Assembly (NCBI GenBank): GCA_963665555.2
Contig: OY762308.1
Span: 3,286,001-3,350,000 of the forward strand
DNA length: 64,000 bases
Direction: 5' to 3'
Source: CAXXXW01 sp963665555
GTDB lineage: Bacteria > Pseudomonadota > Alphaproteobacteria > Thalassobaculales > Thalassobaculaceae
The notes under the pieces were generated by a model. That model made no database searches and was not told the origin of the DNA. It saw nothing but the letters and a program-made list of their open reading frames with translations. The position numbers were made by a program, and so were the translations under genes. This document shows, piece after piece, positions 9,177-18,314 of the stretch (the stretch's first letter is position 1; every line of letters begins with the position of its first letter).

Positions 9177-11801
9177 ATGACCGACCGGACGAGCCGCGTC
9201 GCGGACGCCGAGGACCTCGCCGCCTCCATCGACACCGGCGGGCGCGCGCCCACCGGGAGGTTGCGCAACCTGATACCGGCGCTGGCCTTCGTCTGGTCGG
9301 TCTTCCAGCTCTACATCGCCTCGACCCTGCCGTTCGACATCGCGGAATGGACGGGGCTGCATTTCTTCGTCGTCACCGATTCGACGGCGCGGCTGATCCA
9401 CCTCGCCTTCGCGGGCTTCCTCGGCGCGATGGCGTTCCCGCTGCTGAAGTCGGGTCCGCGCGACCGCATCCCCTGGTACGACTGGCTGCTCGGCGCGGCC
9501 ATCGTCGTCGCCTCGCTCTACATCGTCGTCAACTACGACAACATCGCCAACCGGGCCGGCCTGCCGACGACCGCCGACCTTGCGCTGTCGACGATCGGCA
9601 TGGCGGTGCTGCTGGTCTCGGTGTACCGGACGCTCGGCCTGCCGCTGGTGGTCATCGTTTCGGTCTTCCTGGTCTATGTGTTCTTCGGCGACGCGCGCTG
9701 GCTGCCCGACGCGATCCAGTGGAAGGGCGCGTCCTACGGCAAGGCGATGTGGCATTTCTGGATGCAGAACGAGGGCGTGTTCGGCGTCGCGCTGGGCGTT
9801 TCGGCGACGATGATCTTCCTGTTCGTGCTGTTCGGGGCGATCCTGGAGAAGGCCGGGGCGGGCAACTACTTCATCAAGCTCGCCTTCGCGCTGCTGGGGC
9901 ACCTGCGCGGCGGGCCGGCCAAGGCCGCCGTCATGGCCTCGGCGATGAGCGGCCTGTACTCCGGCTCCTCCATCGCCAACACGGTGACGACCGGCACCTT
10001 CACCATCCCGCTGATGAAGCGCACCGGCCTCAGCCCGGAAAAGGCGGGCGCGGTGGAGGTGGCGTCCTCGACCAACGGGCAGCTGACGCCGCCGGTGATG
10101 GGCGCCGCCGCCTTCCTGATCGCGGAGTTCACGGGCGTCCCCTACACGGACCTGCTGCGCCACGCCATCGTGCCGGCGCTGGTGAGCTACATCGCGCTGA
10201 TCTACATCGTGCATCTCGAGGCCCTGAAGCTCGGCCTCAAGGGCCTGCCGAGGCCGCCGGCGGCGATGGCGGCGGCGCGCAAGGCGATCGGGTTCCTGAC
10301 CGGCTTCCTCGGCCTCGCGGCGCTGTTCGCGCTGGTCTGGTTCGTCGTGCAGACGGTCGGCTCGGTCCTGCCGGCGTTCTCCTTCCCGTCGGTGGTCGTT
10401 ATCGTGCTCGCCGCCTACCTGGTGCTGGTCCGCTGGGCGGCGCGCCATCCCGACCTGGAGGTGGACGACCCGAACGCGCCGATCGAGAGCCTGCCCCGGC
10501 CCGGCGACGTGGCGGTGACGGGGCTGTACTTCTTCCTGCCGATCGTCGTGCTGATCTGGTGCATCCTGCCGACGCCGGAGAAGCTGTCGCCCCGGCTGGC
10601 GGCGTTCTGGGCGGCGGTGCTGATGTCGGTCATCGCGCTGACGCAGCACCCGCTGAAGGCGTTCTTCCGGGGCGAGGGCGCGTTCGCGGCGGCGGCGCGG
10701 CGCGGCGTCGGCGAGTGGGCCGACGGCATGATCTCCGGCGCGCGGAACATGATCGGCATCGGCATCGCCACCGGCGCGGCCGGCATCATCATCGGCACGA
10801 TCTCGCTCACCGGCGCGCACCAGGTGGTGGGCGCCTTCATCGAGGCGCTGTCGGGCGGCAACCTGCTGCTGATGCTGTTCCTGGTGGCGGTGATGAGCCT
10901 GATCCTCGGCATGGGCCTGCCGACGACGGCGAACTACATCGTCGTCTCCTCGCTGATGGCGCCGGTGATCGTCGCCCTGGGGGCGAAGAGCGGGCTGATC
11001 GTGCCGCTGGTGGCGGTGCACCTGTTCGTCTTCTATTTCGGCATCCTGGCGGACGACACGCCGCCGGTGGGCCTCGCCGCCTTCGCGGCGGCGGCGATCT
11101 CGGGCGGCGACCCGATCAAGACCGGCGTGCAGGGCTTCATGTACGACATCCGCACCGCCCTGCTGCCCTTCCTGTTCATCTTCAACACCGAACTGCTGCT
11201 GATCGACGTGGCGCCGGGCAAGGCGGTGGTCGTCTTCCTCGTGGCGGTGGTGGCGATGATGCTCTTCGCGGCGGCGACGCAGGGCTACTTCTTCGCGCGC
11301 AGCCGGTGGTGGGAGTCCGTTATCCTGCTGCTCGTGGCCTTCACCCTGTTCCGGCCCGGCTTCTGGCTCGACCGGGTGGAGCCGGAGTTCGACGAGCGGC
11401 CGGGGACGGAGATCGTCGCGCTCGCGGGCGCGGCCGAGGCGGACGGGGACCTGCTGGCGACGATTACCGGGCCGAACTTCAACGACCCGGACCGGATCGA
11501 CAAGACCACGCTGACGATCCCGCTCGGCGCGCCGGGCGACGGCATGGCGCGGCTGGAGCGGACCGGGCTTCTGCTCCTGGTCGACGGCGCCGTCGCGGCG
11601 ATGGACGAGCCGCTGCCCGGCAGCCGGTTCGAGCACCTGTCGAACGCCTTCGACTTCTACGGCGACACGCCGGTCACGGTCGCGGCGGTCATGACGCCGA
11701 ACGACCGCATCGCCAAGGAGGTGTTCTACATCCCGGCCGCCGCGCTGCTGCTGATCGTGATCCTGCTGCAGCGCCGGCGGAGCGAGCAGCCGGCGTTCTG
11801 A
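9177..11801 (+). CDS. TRAP transporter fused permease (DctQ-DctM type) with C-terminal DUF3394-like region
   Basis: The 874-residue membrane protein carries about 16-18 hydrophobic segments: an N-terminal small-subunit-like part (about 30-190) and a large DctM-like part (about 195-730) with the conserved YSGSSIANTVTTG and GMGLPTTANYIV segments. A soluble C-terminal domain of about 110 residues (about 735-850) followed by one last hydrophobic helix matches the DUF3394 extension common in TAXI-linked permeases. It uses an ion gradient to take up the solute bound by the upstream receptor; the two genes form an operon. The ATG at 9177 follows GGGGGAG. Confidence 0.93.
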   Translation: MTDRTSRVADAEDLAASIDTGGRAPTGRLRNLIPALAFVWSVFQLYIASTLPFDIAEWTGLHFFVVTDSTARLIHLAFAGFLGAMAFPLLKSGPRDRIPWYDWLLGAAIVVASLYIVVNYDNIANRAGLPTTADLALSTIGMAVLLVSVYRTLGLPLVVIVSVFLVYVFFGDARWLPDAIQWKGASYGKAMWHFWMQNEGVFGVALGVSATMIFLFVLFGAILEKAGAGNYFIKLAFALLGHLRGGPAKAAVMASAMSGLYSGSSIANTVTTGTFTIPLMKRTGLSPEKAGAVEVASSTNGQLTPPVMGAAAFLIAEFTGVPYTDLLRHAIVPALVSYIALIYIVHLEALKLGLKGLPRPPAAMAAARKAIGFLTGFLGLAALFALVWFVVQTVGSVLPAFSFPSVVVIVLAAYLVLVRWAARHPDLEVDDPNAPIESLPRPGDVAVTGLYFFLPIVVLIWCILPTPEKLSPRLAAFWAAVLMSVIALTQHPLKAFFRGEGAFAAAARRGVGEWADGMISGARNMIGIGIATGAAGIIIGTISLTGAHQVVGAFIEALSGGNLLLMLFLVAVMSLILGMGLPTTANYIVVSSLMAPVIVALGAKSGLIVPLVAVHLFVFYFGILADDTPPVGLAAFAAAAISGGDPIKTGVQGFMYDIRTALLPFLFIFNTELLLIDVAPGKAVVVFLVAVVAMMLFAAATQGYFFARSRWWESVILLLVAFTLFRPGFWLDRVEPEFDERPGTEIVALAGAAEADGDLLATITGPNFNDPDRIDKTTLTIPLGAPGDGMARLERTGLLLLVDGAVAAMDEPLPGSRFEHLSNAFDFYGDTPVTVAAVMTPNDRIAKEVFYIPAAALLLIVILLQRRRSEQPAF

Positions 11802-11847
11802 AGGCGCGGCGCGCGGCGCGCCGGCCCCCCGGGCCGCCCGGCCGCGG

Positions 11848-12933
11848 TCAGTACCGCGCGACCACCTTCTCGGCGAAGTCGCGCAGGTTGCGGCGCGCCG
11901 TCGCCATGGCCGGCAGCAGCGCGATTTCGCGCAGGCCCATCGCCTCGCGCTCGCGCAGCATGTGGATGATCTCGTCCGGCGCGCCCACCAGCCCGCCGGT
12001 GGCGCGGATCAGGCTCTCGGTCACGAAGCGCCGCTCCTCCGGCGGAACCCAGGCGCAATGGCCGAGATGGACCTGCTGGTAGCGCCTGGCCGCCGGCGTC
12101 TCCATCCGCTCCGTAAAGGCGAGGTACTCCTCCCACAGGCCCTGGCAGCTGCGCGCGACGGTGCTGGTGTCGCCGTTCATGCGGTACAGTTCCCACCAGT
12201 AGTGCAGCGTGGCGATCGCCATCGAGCCGATCTCGTCTATCACGCGGTCGGAGGTCGCGCTCTCCCCCGGTTCGAGGACGCAGGCGTAGGTCAGCGCGGC
12301 GGTGTGGAAGTCGGGCGCGCCGGCGCGCCCCGCCTCGGCCGCGCCCTCGCGCATCCGCTCCAGGCTGGCTTGCAGGTTCGCCTTGCTCTGGTTGTGCGAG
12401 CACACGCGCCCGTCGCCATAGGCGCCGGCGGCCTTGAGCGCCAGCGGCCCGTCCGCCGCGACGTAGATCGGGACCGGCCGCTCGACCTCGACGAAGCCCT
12501 CGCGCGGGTGGAGGAAGCGGATGTCGCGCCGCTCCCCGCCATCGGGCGCGTAGTCCACCTCCTCCCCGTGGAGCAGCGCGCGCGTGACCCGCAGGTATTC
12601 GCGGAACGCGCGCGCCTTCATCGGGTTCTGGCCCATGACGCGCATGGCCGTGTGGCCGGTGCCGATGGCGAGGAAGGTCCGGCCGGGCGCGAGCCGGGCG
12701 ATCGTCGCGATGGAGTGCGCCGTCACCGGGGCCAGCCGCGTCGGCGCGATGGCGACGCCGGGGCCGAGCCGGATGCGCGAGGTGTGCGCCGCCGCCAGCG
12801 CCAGCACCGCGTAGGCGTCGGAATAGACCATCTGCGAATCCGGCGCCCAGGCGGCGTCGTAGCCCATCTCCTCCAGTTCGACGAACAGGCGCCAGTCCGA
12901 GGCGCGGGGCAGGACCATGGCTCCGAATTTCAT
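11848..12933 (-). CDS. LLM class (luciferase-like) flavin-dependent monooxygenase
   Basis: The 361-residue product follows the bacterial luciferase-like TIM barrel: MKFG at the start, GYDAAWAPDS, RIRLGPGVAIAPTR and GRTFLAIGTGHTAMR, the last two lining the flavin site. Many relatives use reduced FMN supplied by a separate reductase; others use F420. The substrate is unknown. The gene starts inside the end of the acyl-CoA ligase frame (ATGA at 12930-12933) behind GGAGGAG, so both are made together, suggesting that the oxygenase acts on a CoA-activated or related carboxylic compound. That link is inference. Confidence 0.88.
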   Translation of the reverse strand: MKFGAMVLPRASDWRLFVELEEMGYDAAWAPDSQMVYSDAYAVLALAAAHTSRIRLGPGVAIAPTRLAPVTAHSIATIARLAPGRTFLAIGTGHTAMRVMGQNPMKARAFREYLRVTRALLHGEEVDYAPDGGERRDIRFLHPREGFVEVERPVPIYVAADGPLALKAAGAYGDGRVCSHNQSKANLQASLERMREGAAEAGRAGAPDFHTAALTYACVLEPGESATSDRVIDEIGSMAIATLHYWWELYRMNGDTSTVARSCQGLWEEYLAFTERMETPAARRYQQVHLGHCAWVPPEERRFVTESLIRATGGLVGAPDEIIHMLREREAMGLREIALLPAMATARRNLRDFAEKVVARY

Positions 12934-14573
12934 CGCGTCTCCTCCATCGCTTCACCCGCCCGCCGCGCGGCGTCGCGGCGCAGTTGCTCCTTGCGGATTT
13001 TCCCCGTCTCGGTCATCGGGAAGGACTCGACGAAGACGACCTCGCGCGGGATTTTGAAACTCGCCACCTTGCCCCGGCAGAACGCGACGACCCCGGCGGC
13101 CTCCAGCGCCGCGCCGGGCGCGCGCTCGACATAGGCGACCGGAACCTCCCCCAGCCGCTCGTCCGGCGCGCCCACCACCGCGACCTGATGGACGCCCGGA
13201 TGCTCCAGCAGCAGCCCCTCGGTCTCCATCGGGTCGACATTCTCCCCGCCGACCTTCAGCATGTCCCTGTGGCGGCCGAGGAAGCGGATATAGCCGTCCT
13301 CCAGCCAGACCGCCGTGTCGCCGGTGCGGAACCAGCCGCCGGGGGCGTAGGCGGCGGCCGTCTCCTCCGGCTTGCCGTAATAGCCGAGCATCAGCGCGCG
13401 GCCGCGCACCTGGAGTTCGCCCGGCGTCCCGACGGGGCGCGCGGCGCCCGTCTCCGGGTCCACGATCCGCAATTCGTAGCCCAGCCCCGGATAGCCGGAG
13501 CTTTCGCAGCGCCGCGCCTCGTCGTCGTCGAGCGCGCACAGCGCGGCGCCGAGCCACACTTCGGTCATCCCGAAACCGGAGAGGTTCCTGAGCGGGGCCA
13601 GCGCGCGGGCGCCGCGACGCGCCACCGGCGTCGCGCTCAGCATCCCGGCGGCGAAAATCCCGGTCCTGAGGCTGGAGAGGTCGCGCGGGCGCGCCTCCTG
13701 CGCCTCGGTCAGGCCCTTCATGTGCGCCTCGAAACCGTGGACGATCGTCGCCCGCTCGCGCGCGATCAGGTCGAGGCTCTCGCCGGCGTCGAAGGTCCGG
13801 GCCAGCACCTGCCGCGCGCCGGTGGCGAACGACATGAACGTCCCCTCGGACAGGCCGAAAATGTGGAACAGCGGCAGGTAGTTCAGGATCGTGTCGTTGC
13901 GCGTTATCCCCATGCGGAAGGCCCGCTCCTCCACGTTGCGGACCGGCGCGTGGCAATGCACCGCGCCCTTGGGGAAGCCCGTGCTCCCGGATGTGTAGAC
14001 GATCAGCGCCGGGTCGCCGGGATCGACCGCCGCCGCCCTCGCCGCGACATCGGCGTCGGAGATCGCGCCCGCCGGCCCCGCCAGCCCGTCCCAGGCGCGC
14101 GCGCCCGCGAACGGCCCGGCGCCGAGCAGCACGACCTCGCGCAGCTTCGGGAACCGCGGGTCGGCGAGCGTCCCGCCGGCCTCCGGCAGGTCCACGGCCT
14201 CCCGGAGGATCGAGAGGTAGTTTACCGGCCCCGAACGGTCGCGCGCGACCAGCACGGCGCTGTCCGACTGGCGCAGCAGGTATTCGAGGTCGCGGGCGCG
14301 GAAGCGCGTGTTGACCGGGACCAGCACCGCGCCGATCCGCAGCGCGCCGAAGGCGATGAAAATCCAGTCGTCGCAATTGTCGAGCCAGAGCGCCACATGC
14401 TCGCCCGGCGCGACGCCGAGCGCGACCAGCCGCCTGGCCGCGTCGTCGATCCGCGCCGCCGCCTCGGCGAAGGTGTGGCGGCGGCCCTCGAAGACCAGCG
14501 CCTCGGCGCCGGGCAGCCGCGCCGCCATGTCGGCCGGCAGGTCCCCCAGCCGCCGCCCGCCGTCCCGCGCCAT
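12930..14573 (-). CDS. AMP-dependent acyl-CoA synthetase/ligase
   Basis: The 547-residue ANL-superfamily enzyme activates a carboxylic acid to its CoA thioester through an acyl-adenylate. Visible motifs are the phosphate-binding loop YTSGSTGFPKG, GFGMTE (A5), WFRTGD (A7), the hinge GRHRDMLKVGGENV (A8) and the C-terminal TETGKIRK with the catalytic lysine (A10). The start at 14573 is preferred to the in-frame ATG at 14603 because GGAGGGG precedes it. Acid specificity cannot be read; medium-chain or aromatic acids are both possible. It is coupled to the downstream luciferase-like monooxygenase. Confidence 0.93.
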   Translation of the reverse strand: MARDGGRRLGDLPADMAARLPGAEALVFEGRRHTFAEAAARIDDAARRLVALGVAPGEHVALWLDNCDDWIFIAFGALRIGAVLVPVNTRFRARDLEYLLRQSDSAVLVARDRSGPVNYLSILREAVDLPEAGGTLADPRFPKLREVVLLGAGPFAGARAWDGLAGPAGAISDADVAARAAAVDPGDPALIVYTSGSTGFPKGAVHCHAPVRNVEERAFRMGITRNDTILNYLPLFHIFGLSEGTFMSFATGARQVLARTFDAGESLDLIARERATIVHGFEAHMKGLTEAQEARPRDLSSLRTGIFAAGMLSATPVARRGARALAPLRNLSGFGMTEVWLGAALCALDDDEARRCESSGYPGLGYELRIVDPETGAARPVGTPGELQVRGRALMLGYYGKPEETAAAYAPGGWFRTGDTAVWLEDGYIRFLGRHRDMLKVGGENVDPMETEGLLLEHPGVHQVAVVGAPDERLGEVPVAYVERAPGAALEAAGVVAFCRGKVASFKIPREVVFVESFPMTETGKIRKEQLRRDAARRAGEAMEETR

Positions 14574-14735
14574 CGGCCCCTCCGCGTTTCCCGGCGCGAT
14601 CACGATAGCGCGCGGCCCCGCGTCCGCAAAGCGCGGCCGCGCGGCGTCCGCCCGCCAGGAGAAGAATCGCTTTCCGGTTGCATTCCGTGCGTGGGCGGAG
14701 CAAGATAACGGGGAAACAAATTAAGGAGAGCGCGC

Positions 14736-14978
14736 ATGTCGGACGCCGCCGACCTTCGCGACCGCATGGCCGACCAGAACACCCGGATCTCGGTGGTCGA
14801 GAACCTGCTCGGGACACTCGCCACCAAGCAGGACCTCGAAAGGGTCCGGGGCGATTTGGCGGCCAGCATCGAACGGGGCAAGTTCACCTTGTTGGCGACG
14901 GTCATCGGCATCATGGTGGCCGGCTTCGCCGGTCTCGGCGGGCTCATCACCATCCTGTTCAAATCCGTCGCGCCATAG
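14736..14978 (+). CDS. Small coiled-coil membrane protein, unknown function
   Basis: This 80-residue product has a charged, helical first half (about 1-48) with heptad spacing and one long hydrophobic segment (about 50-72) close to the C-terminus. That architecture is shared by several unrelated small families, including XhlA-like and DUF1640-like proteins, so no function is assigned. The start is well supported by TAAGGAGAG six bases ahead of the ATG. A possible promoter is TTGCAT at 14678 with AAGATA at 14702. The gene lies alone between a divergent ligase and a convergent CoA-transferase. Confidence 0.7.
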   Translation: MSDAADLRDRMADQNTRISVVENLLGTLATKQDLERVRGDLAASIERGKFTLLATVIGIMVAGFAGLGGLITILFKSVAP

Positions 14979-15003
14979 AATCCGCGAGGCGCGGCGACGG
15001 CCG

Positions 15004-16224
15004 TCACGGCGCGGCCTCGCGGACCGTGCCGTCGGCGACGAGCGCGTCGAACTCGGCGCCGGCGATCCCGACCTCGGCCAGCACCTCGCGGCTGTGCTCG
15101 CCCAGCGCGGGCGGCGGGAGCGCGGCCTCCGGCCCGTCCTCCGAGGCCGTGTAGGGCGCGCCGACCAGCCGCAGGTCCTCCTCCACGCCCCGGGCCCGGG
15201 GCGCGTCCACCAGCACGCCGCGATGCGCCAGCTGCTCCGCTTCCGCCGCCTCGGCGACCGAGGCGATGCGGGCGACCGGCACGCCGCGGGCCGCCAGCCG
15301 CTTCTCCCAGTTCGCCGCCGTGTCGGCCGCCAGCGCCGCGACCGCGGCCGCCCGCAGCGGGACCTCGTTGGCGATCCGCGCCTCCGGCGTGGCGAAGCGC
15401 GGATCGTCGAGCATGTGGGCGATCCCGAGCTCCTCCAGGAAGGCCCGGACCTGGTTCGGCATGACCGCCGCCGCCAGCAGCGCGCCGTCGGCGGCCGGGA
15501 AGCTGTCGGCGGTCGGCGCGCCGGCGGCGGAGCGGTTGCCGATGCGCAGGTCCGGCGTCCCGTCGATCGCCGCGCGCCCGAACCCGGCCGCCTGCAGCGC
15601 GACGGCGCAGTCCAGCATGGCGACGTCGACCATCTGCCCGCCGCCGCCGCGCGCGCGGCGCAGCAGCGCCGCCGTCGTGGCGAAGGCGGCCGACATGCCG
15701 GTCATCATGTCCACCGGAAAGTACCCGGTCCTGAGCGGCCCGGTCTCCGCCGTGCCGTTGTTCGCCATCATGCCGGAGGCGGCCTGCACCGCGCCGTCGT
15801 AGGCGGCGTCGCCCGCCCGCGGCCCCGTCGCGCCGAAGCCGGTGATCGCGGTGTAGACGATGGCGGGGTTGGCGGCGCGCGCGCTCGCGTAGTCGAGGCC
15901 GAGGCGGTCCACCACGCCGGCGCGGAAATTGTGGATCATCGCGTCGGCGCCGCGGATCAGCGCGAAGGCGATCTCGCGCCCGCGCGGCGCCTTCAGGTCC
16001 AGCGCGAGGCTGCGCTTGGACATGTTCATGGTGAGGAACCCGGCCGCCATGCCGACATCCGCCAGCCGGCTGGGGAGCACGCGGGAGCGCATCCGGTCGC
16101 CGCCGTCCGGCGGCTCGATCTTGACGACATCGGCGCCGAGCAGCGCCAGCTGCTGGGCGCAGAACGGCCCGGCGAGCACTTGCGTGAAGTCCAGCACGCG
16201 CAACCCTTCGAGCGCCTTCGCCAT
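15004..16224 (-). CDS. CaiB/BaiF (class III) CoA-transferase
   Basis: Class III CoA-transferases move CoA between carboxylic acids through a mixed anhydride on an aspartate. The 406-residue product begins with the family pattern LRVLDFTQVLAGPF, then GADVVKIEPPDGGD and the expected catalytic Asp near residue 172 (FPVDMMTG). The ATG at 16224 fits the family N-terminus; the frame is open upstream but unlike the family. Donor and acceptor acids cannot be predicted from sequence alone. It is one of four paralogues in the window and stands alone here, divergent from the hicAB pair. Confidence 0.92.
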   Translation of the reverse strand: MAKALEGLRVLDFTQVLAGPFCAQQLALLGADVVKIEPPDGGDRMRSRVLPSRLADVGMAAGFLTMNMSKRSLALDLKAPRGREIAFALIRGADAMIHNFRAGVVDRLGLDYASARAANPAIVYTAITGFGATGPRAGDAAYDGAVQAASGMMANNGTAETGPLRTGYFPVDMMTGMSAAFATTAALLRRARGGGGQMVDVAMLDCAVALQAAGFGRAAIDGTPDLRIGNRSAAGAPTADSFPAADGALLAAAVMPNQVRAFLEELGIAHMLDDPRFATPEARIANEVPLRAAAVAALAADTAANWEKRLAARGVPVARIASVAEAAEAEQLAHRGVLVDAPRARGVEEDLRLVGAPYTASEDGPEAALPPPALGEHSREVLAEVGIAGAEFDALVADGTVREAAP

Positions 16225-16363
16225 CGCCGCAATCCCCCCGCCGCAAGGAGCCGCGACTTTCGGCGGGCGCGCCGCCCCGGTCAAGACCGCCCGCGCCGAT
16301 ACCGCATCCGTGAACCGCCCTGCGCCCCTTGCGCGCCGCCCCCGCCCGCGCGATGCTCGCGCC

Positions 16364-16573
16364 ATGGACGGCGCGGAGTTCGCGAGGCGCGCCAGGCGTT
16401 ACGCCGCGCGCGCCGGTAAGACTTTCCGCTTCGATCCCCGTCGCGGAAAGGGCAGTCATGGGTTCCTTTATGTCGGGGACCGCCGAACGATGGTCAGGAG
16501 GGGCGAATTGAAACGGGGAACATTTTACGCCATGCTCAAACAACTCGGCATCCCGCCGGAGGACTTCCGATGA
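16364..16573 (+). CDS. hicA: HicA-like toxin (mRNA interferase)
   Basis: The 69-residue basic protein matches HicA in size and pattern: a helix with EFARRARRYA, a G-K-G-S-H motif whose histidine (residue 32) is the family's catalytic residue, a strand with basic residues and a closing helix ending LKQLGI. HicA toxins cleave mRNA through a double-stranded-RNA-binding-like fold. The frame is open well upstream but homology begins at the ATG at 16364. The stop overlaps the next gene in ATGA, the usual hicA-hicB arrangement, which strengthens the assignment. Confidence 0.82.
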   Translation: MDGAEFARRARRYAARAGKTFRFDPRRGKGSHGFLYVGDRRTMVRRGELKRGTFYAMLKQLGIPPEDFR

Positions 16574-16995
16574 GATACGCCTATCCCTGCGTGCTGGCGC
16601 CCGAGGAGGATGGCGGTTTCTCGGTGAGCTTCCCGGATGTGCCGGAGGCGCTCACCTGCGGCGACGACCGGGCCGAGGCCCTGGAGATGGCGGAGGACGC
16701 GCTCGCGGTCGCGCTGTCGGTCTATGTCGAGGCGGGCGAGGCGATTCCGGAACCCGGCGCCGCGGAGGGCCGGCCGATGGTCGCGGTTCCTCCGGCGATC
16801 GCCGCGAAGCTCGCGCTCCACGCCGCGATGCGCGCCCAGGGCCTGGGCCCGGCGGCGCTCGCCGCGCGCCTCGGCGTCGGCGAGGAGAGCGTGCGCGTGC
16901 TTCTCGATCCCGGCCGCCGCTCGCCGATCGAGCGGGTCGAGGCCGCGCTCCGCGCCGTCGGACGCGGCCTGGTCGTCGAGGACAGGGCGGCGTAA
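16570..16995 (+). CDS. hicB: HicB-like antitoxin with C-terminal DNA-binding domain
   Basis: The 141-residue product has the HicB partial RNase-H-like fold: YPCVLAPEEDGGFSVSFPDVPEALTCGDD in the N-terminal half, then an A-E-A-L-E-M-A-E-D-A-L helix. The C-terminal half (about 88-135) reads as a helix-turn-helix, with the segment AALAARLGVGEESVRVLLD. HicB neutralises HicA and commonly represses its own promoter. The 4-base overlap with hicA implies coupled translation. No clear operator was found upstream of 16364. Confidence 0.85.
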   Translation: MRYAYPCVLAPEEDGGFSVSFPDVPEALTCGDDRAEALEMAEDALAVALSVYVEAGEAIPEPGAAEGRPMVAVPPAIAAKLALHAAMRAQGLGPAALAARLGVGEESVRVLLDPGRRSPIERVEAALRAVGRGLVVEDRAA

Positions 16996-17075
16996 CCGCG
17001 CGGCGGGGCTTGCGCCGGGGGCGGCGATTCCCCATGTTGCGCCGCCTCGAACGCAGCGACGCAACGGAGCCGCCG

Positions 17076-18314
17076 ATGCCGGGACCGCTCGCGGGATACC
17101 GCGTGATCGACATGACCAGCGTGGTCTCCGGCCCGGTCGCCACCATGATGCTGGCGGACCAGGGGGCCGAGGTCGTCAAGCTCGAAAACCCGGAAGGGGG
17201 GGACTTCACCCGCGCCATGTCGAACCGGCGCGGCGGGTTTTCCGCCGCCTTCCTCAACAACAACCGCTCGAAGCGCTCCGTCGCGGTGAACCCCAAGCGA
17301 CCGGAGGGCATGGAGGTCGCGCGCCGCCTGATCCGGGGCGCGGACGTGTTCGTCCAGAACATGCGCCCCGGCGCGGTCGAGCGGCTGGGGCTGGGCGAGG
17401 ACGCGGTGCGCGAGATCGAGCCGGAGATCGTCTACGTCTCGATCAGCGGCTTCGGGGAGCGCGGCCCCTGGGCCGGCAAGCCGGTGTACGACCCGCTGGT
17501 GCAGGCGCTGTCGGGGCTGACCACCATCCAGGGCGGCTCGGACGAGGCGCGGCCGCGGCTGGTCCGCACCATCGTGCCCGACAAGCTGACCGGCGTGGTG
17601 GCGGCCCAGGCGATTACCGCCGCCCTGCTCTCGCGCGAACGCACCGGCAAGGGGCAGCATGTGCGCCTCTCGATGCTCGACAGCGTGGTGAGCTTCCTCT
17701 GGCATTCCGACATGGGCAGCCAGACCTTCGTCGGCGACGAGTTCCCGCAGGAGGCGGCGCAGAGCTTCATCGACCTGATCTACGAGACCGCCGACGGCTA
17801 TATCAGCGTCGCGGTCAACACAGACCGGCAGTGGGCCGCGCTGGCCCGCGCGCTCGGCCGGCCGGAATGGCTGGACGACCCGCGCTTCGCCACGCCGGCG
17901 CTTCGCCACGCCAATATCGACGAGCGCCTCGCGCTCACCCAGGAGGTTTTGCGCGCGCGGACCGGCGCCGAATGGCTGGAGGCGCTGGAGGCCGCCGACG
18001 TGCCCTGCGCGCCCGTCCTGCGCCGCCGCGACGTGGCGGGCCATCCGCAGATCCGGGCCAGCGGGACGGTGGCCGAATACCCCCACCCCGAGGCCGGAAA
18101 GCTGCGCCAGGCCCGGCCGGCGGCGCGGTTCTCCGGCACGCCGCACGGGATCGCGCGGGGCGCGCCGGCGCTCGGCGAGCACACGCGCGAGGCGCTGCGC
18201 GGCCTCGGCTACGACGACGGCGCCATCGCCCGGCTGGCCGCCGACGGCGCGGTCGGCCTGGCGGACGGAGCGGAAGGCGGCGCCCCCGGCGGGACGGAGG
18301 AGCAAGCGACATGA
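17076..18314 (+). CDS. CaiB/BaiF (class III) CoA-transferase, coupled to a glutathione transferase
   Basis: The 412-residue product shows the family start YRVIDMTSVVSGPVATMML, GAEVVKLENPEGGDFTR, and an Asp at about residue 169 (IVPDKLTG) at the catalytic position. The chosen ATG at 17076 gives the usual family N-terminus. The stop overlaps the next start in ATGA (18311-18314), so this enzyme and a YfcG-like glutathione transferase are co-translated, an unusual pairing. It may handle an acid whose metabolism produces an electrophile, but the substrate is unknown. Confidence 0.92.
   Translation: MPGPLAGYRVIDMTSVVSGPVATMMLADQGAEVVKLENPEGGDFTRAMSNRRGGFSAAFLNNNRSKRSVAVNPKRPEGMEVARRLIRGADVFVQNMRPGAVERLGLGEDAVREIEPEIVYVSISGFGERGPWAGKPVYDPLVQALSGLTTIQGGSDEARPRLVRTIVPDKLTGVVAAQAITAALLSRERTGKGQHVRLSMLDSVVSFLWHSDMGSQTFVGDEFPQEAAQSFIDLIYETADGYISVAVNTDRQWAALARALGRPEWLDDPRFATPALRHANIDERLALTQEVLRARTGAEWLEALEAADVPCAPVLRRRDVAGHPQIRASGTVAEYPHPEAGKLRQARPAARFSGTPHGIARGAPALGEHTREALRGLGYDDGAIARLAADGAVGLADGAEGGAPGGTEEQAT

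Noticed and set aside
8070..11636. Long minus-strand frame opposite the TRAP permease
   Set aside because: Composition is His/Arg/Gln-rich noise; the plus-strand membrane protein has clear family motifs.
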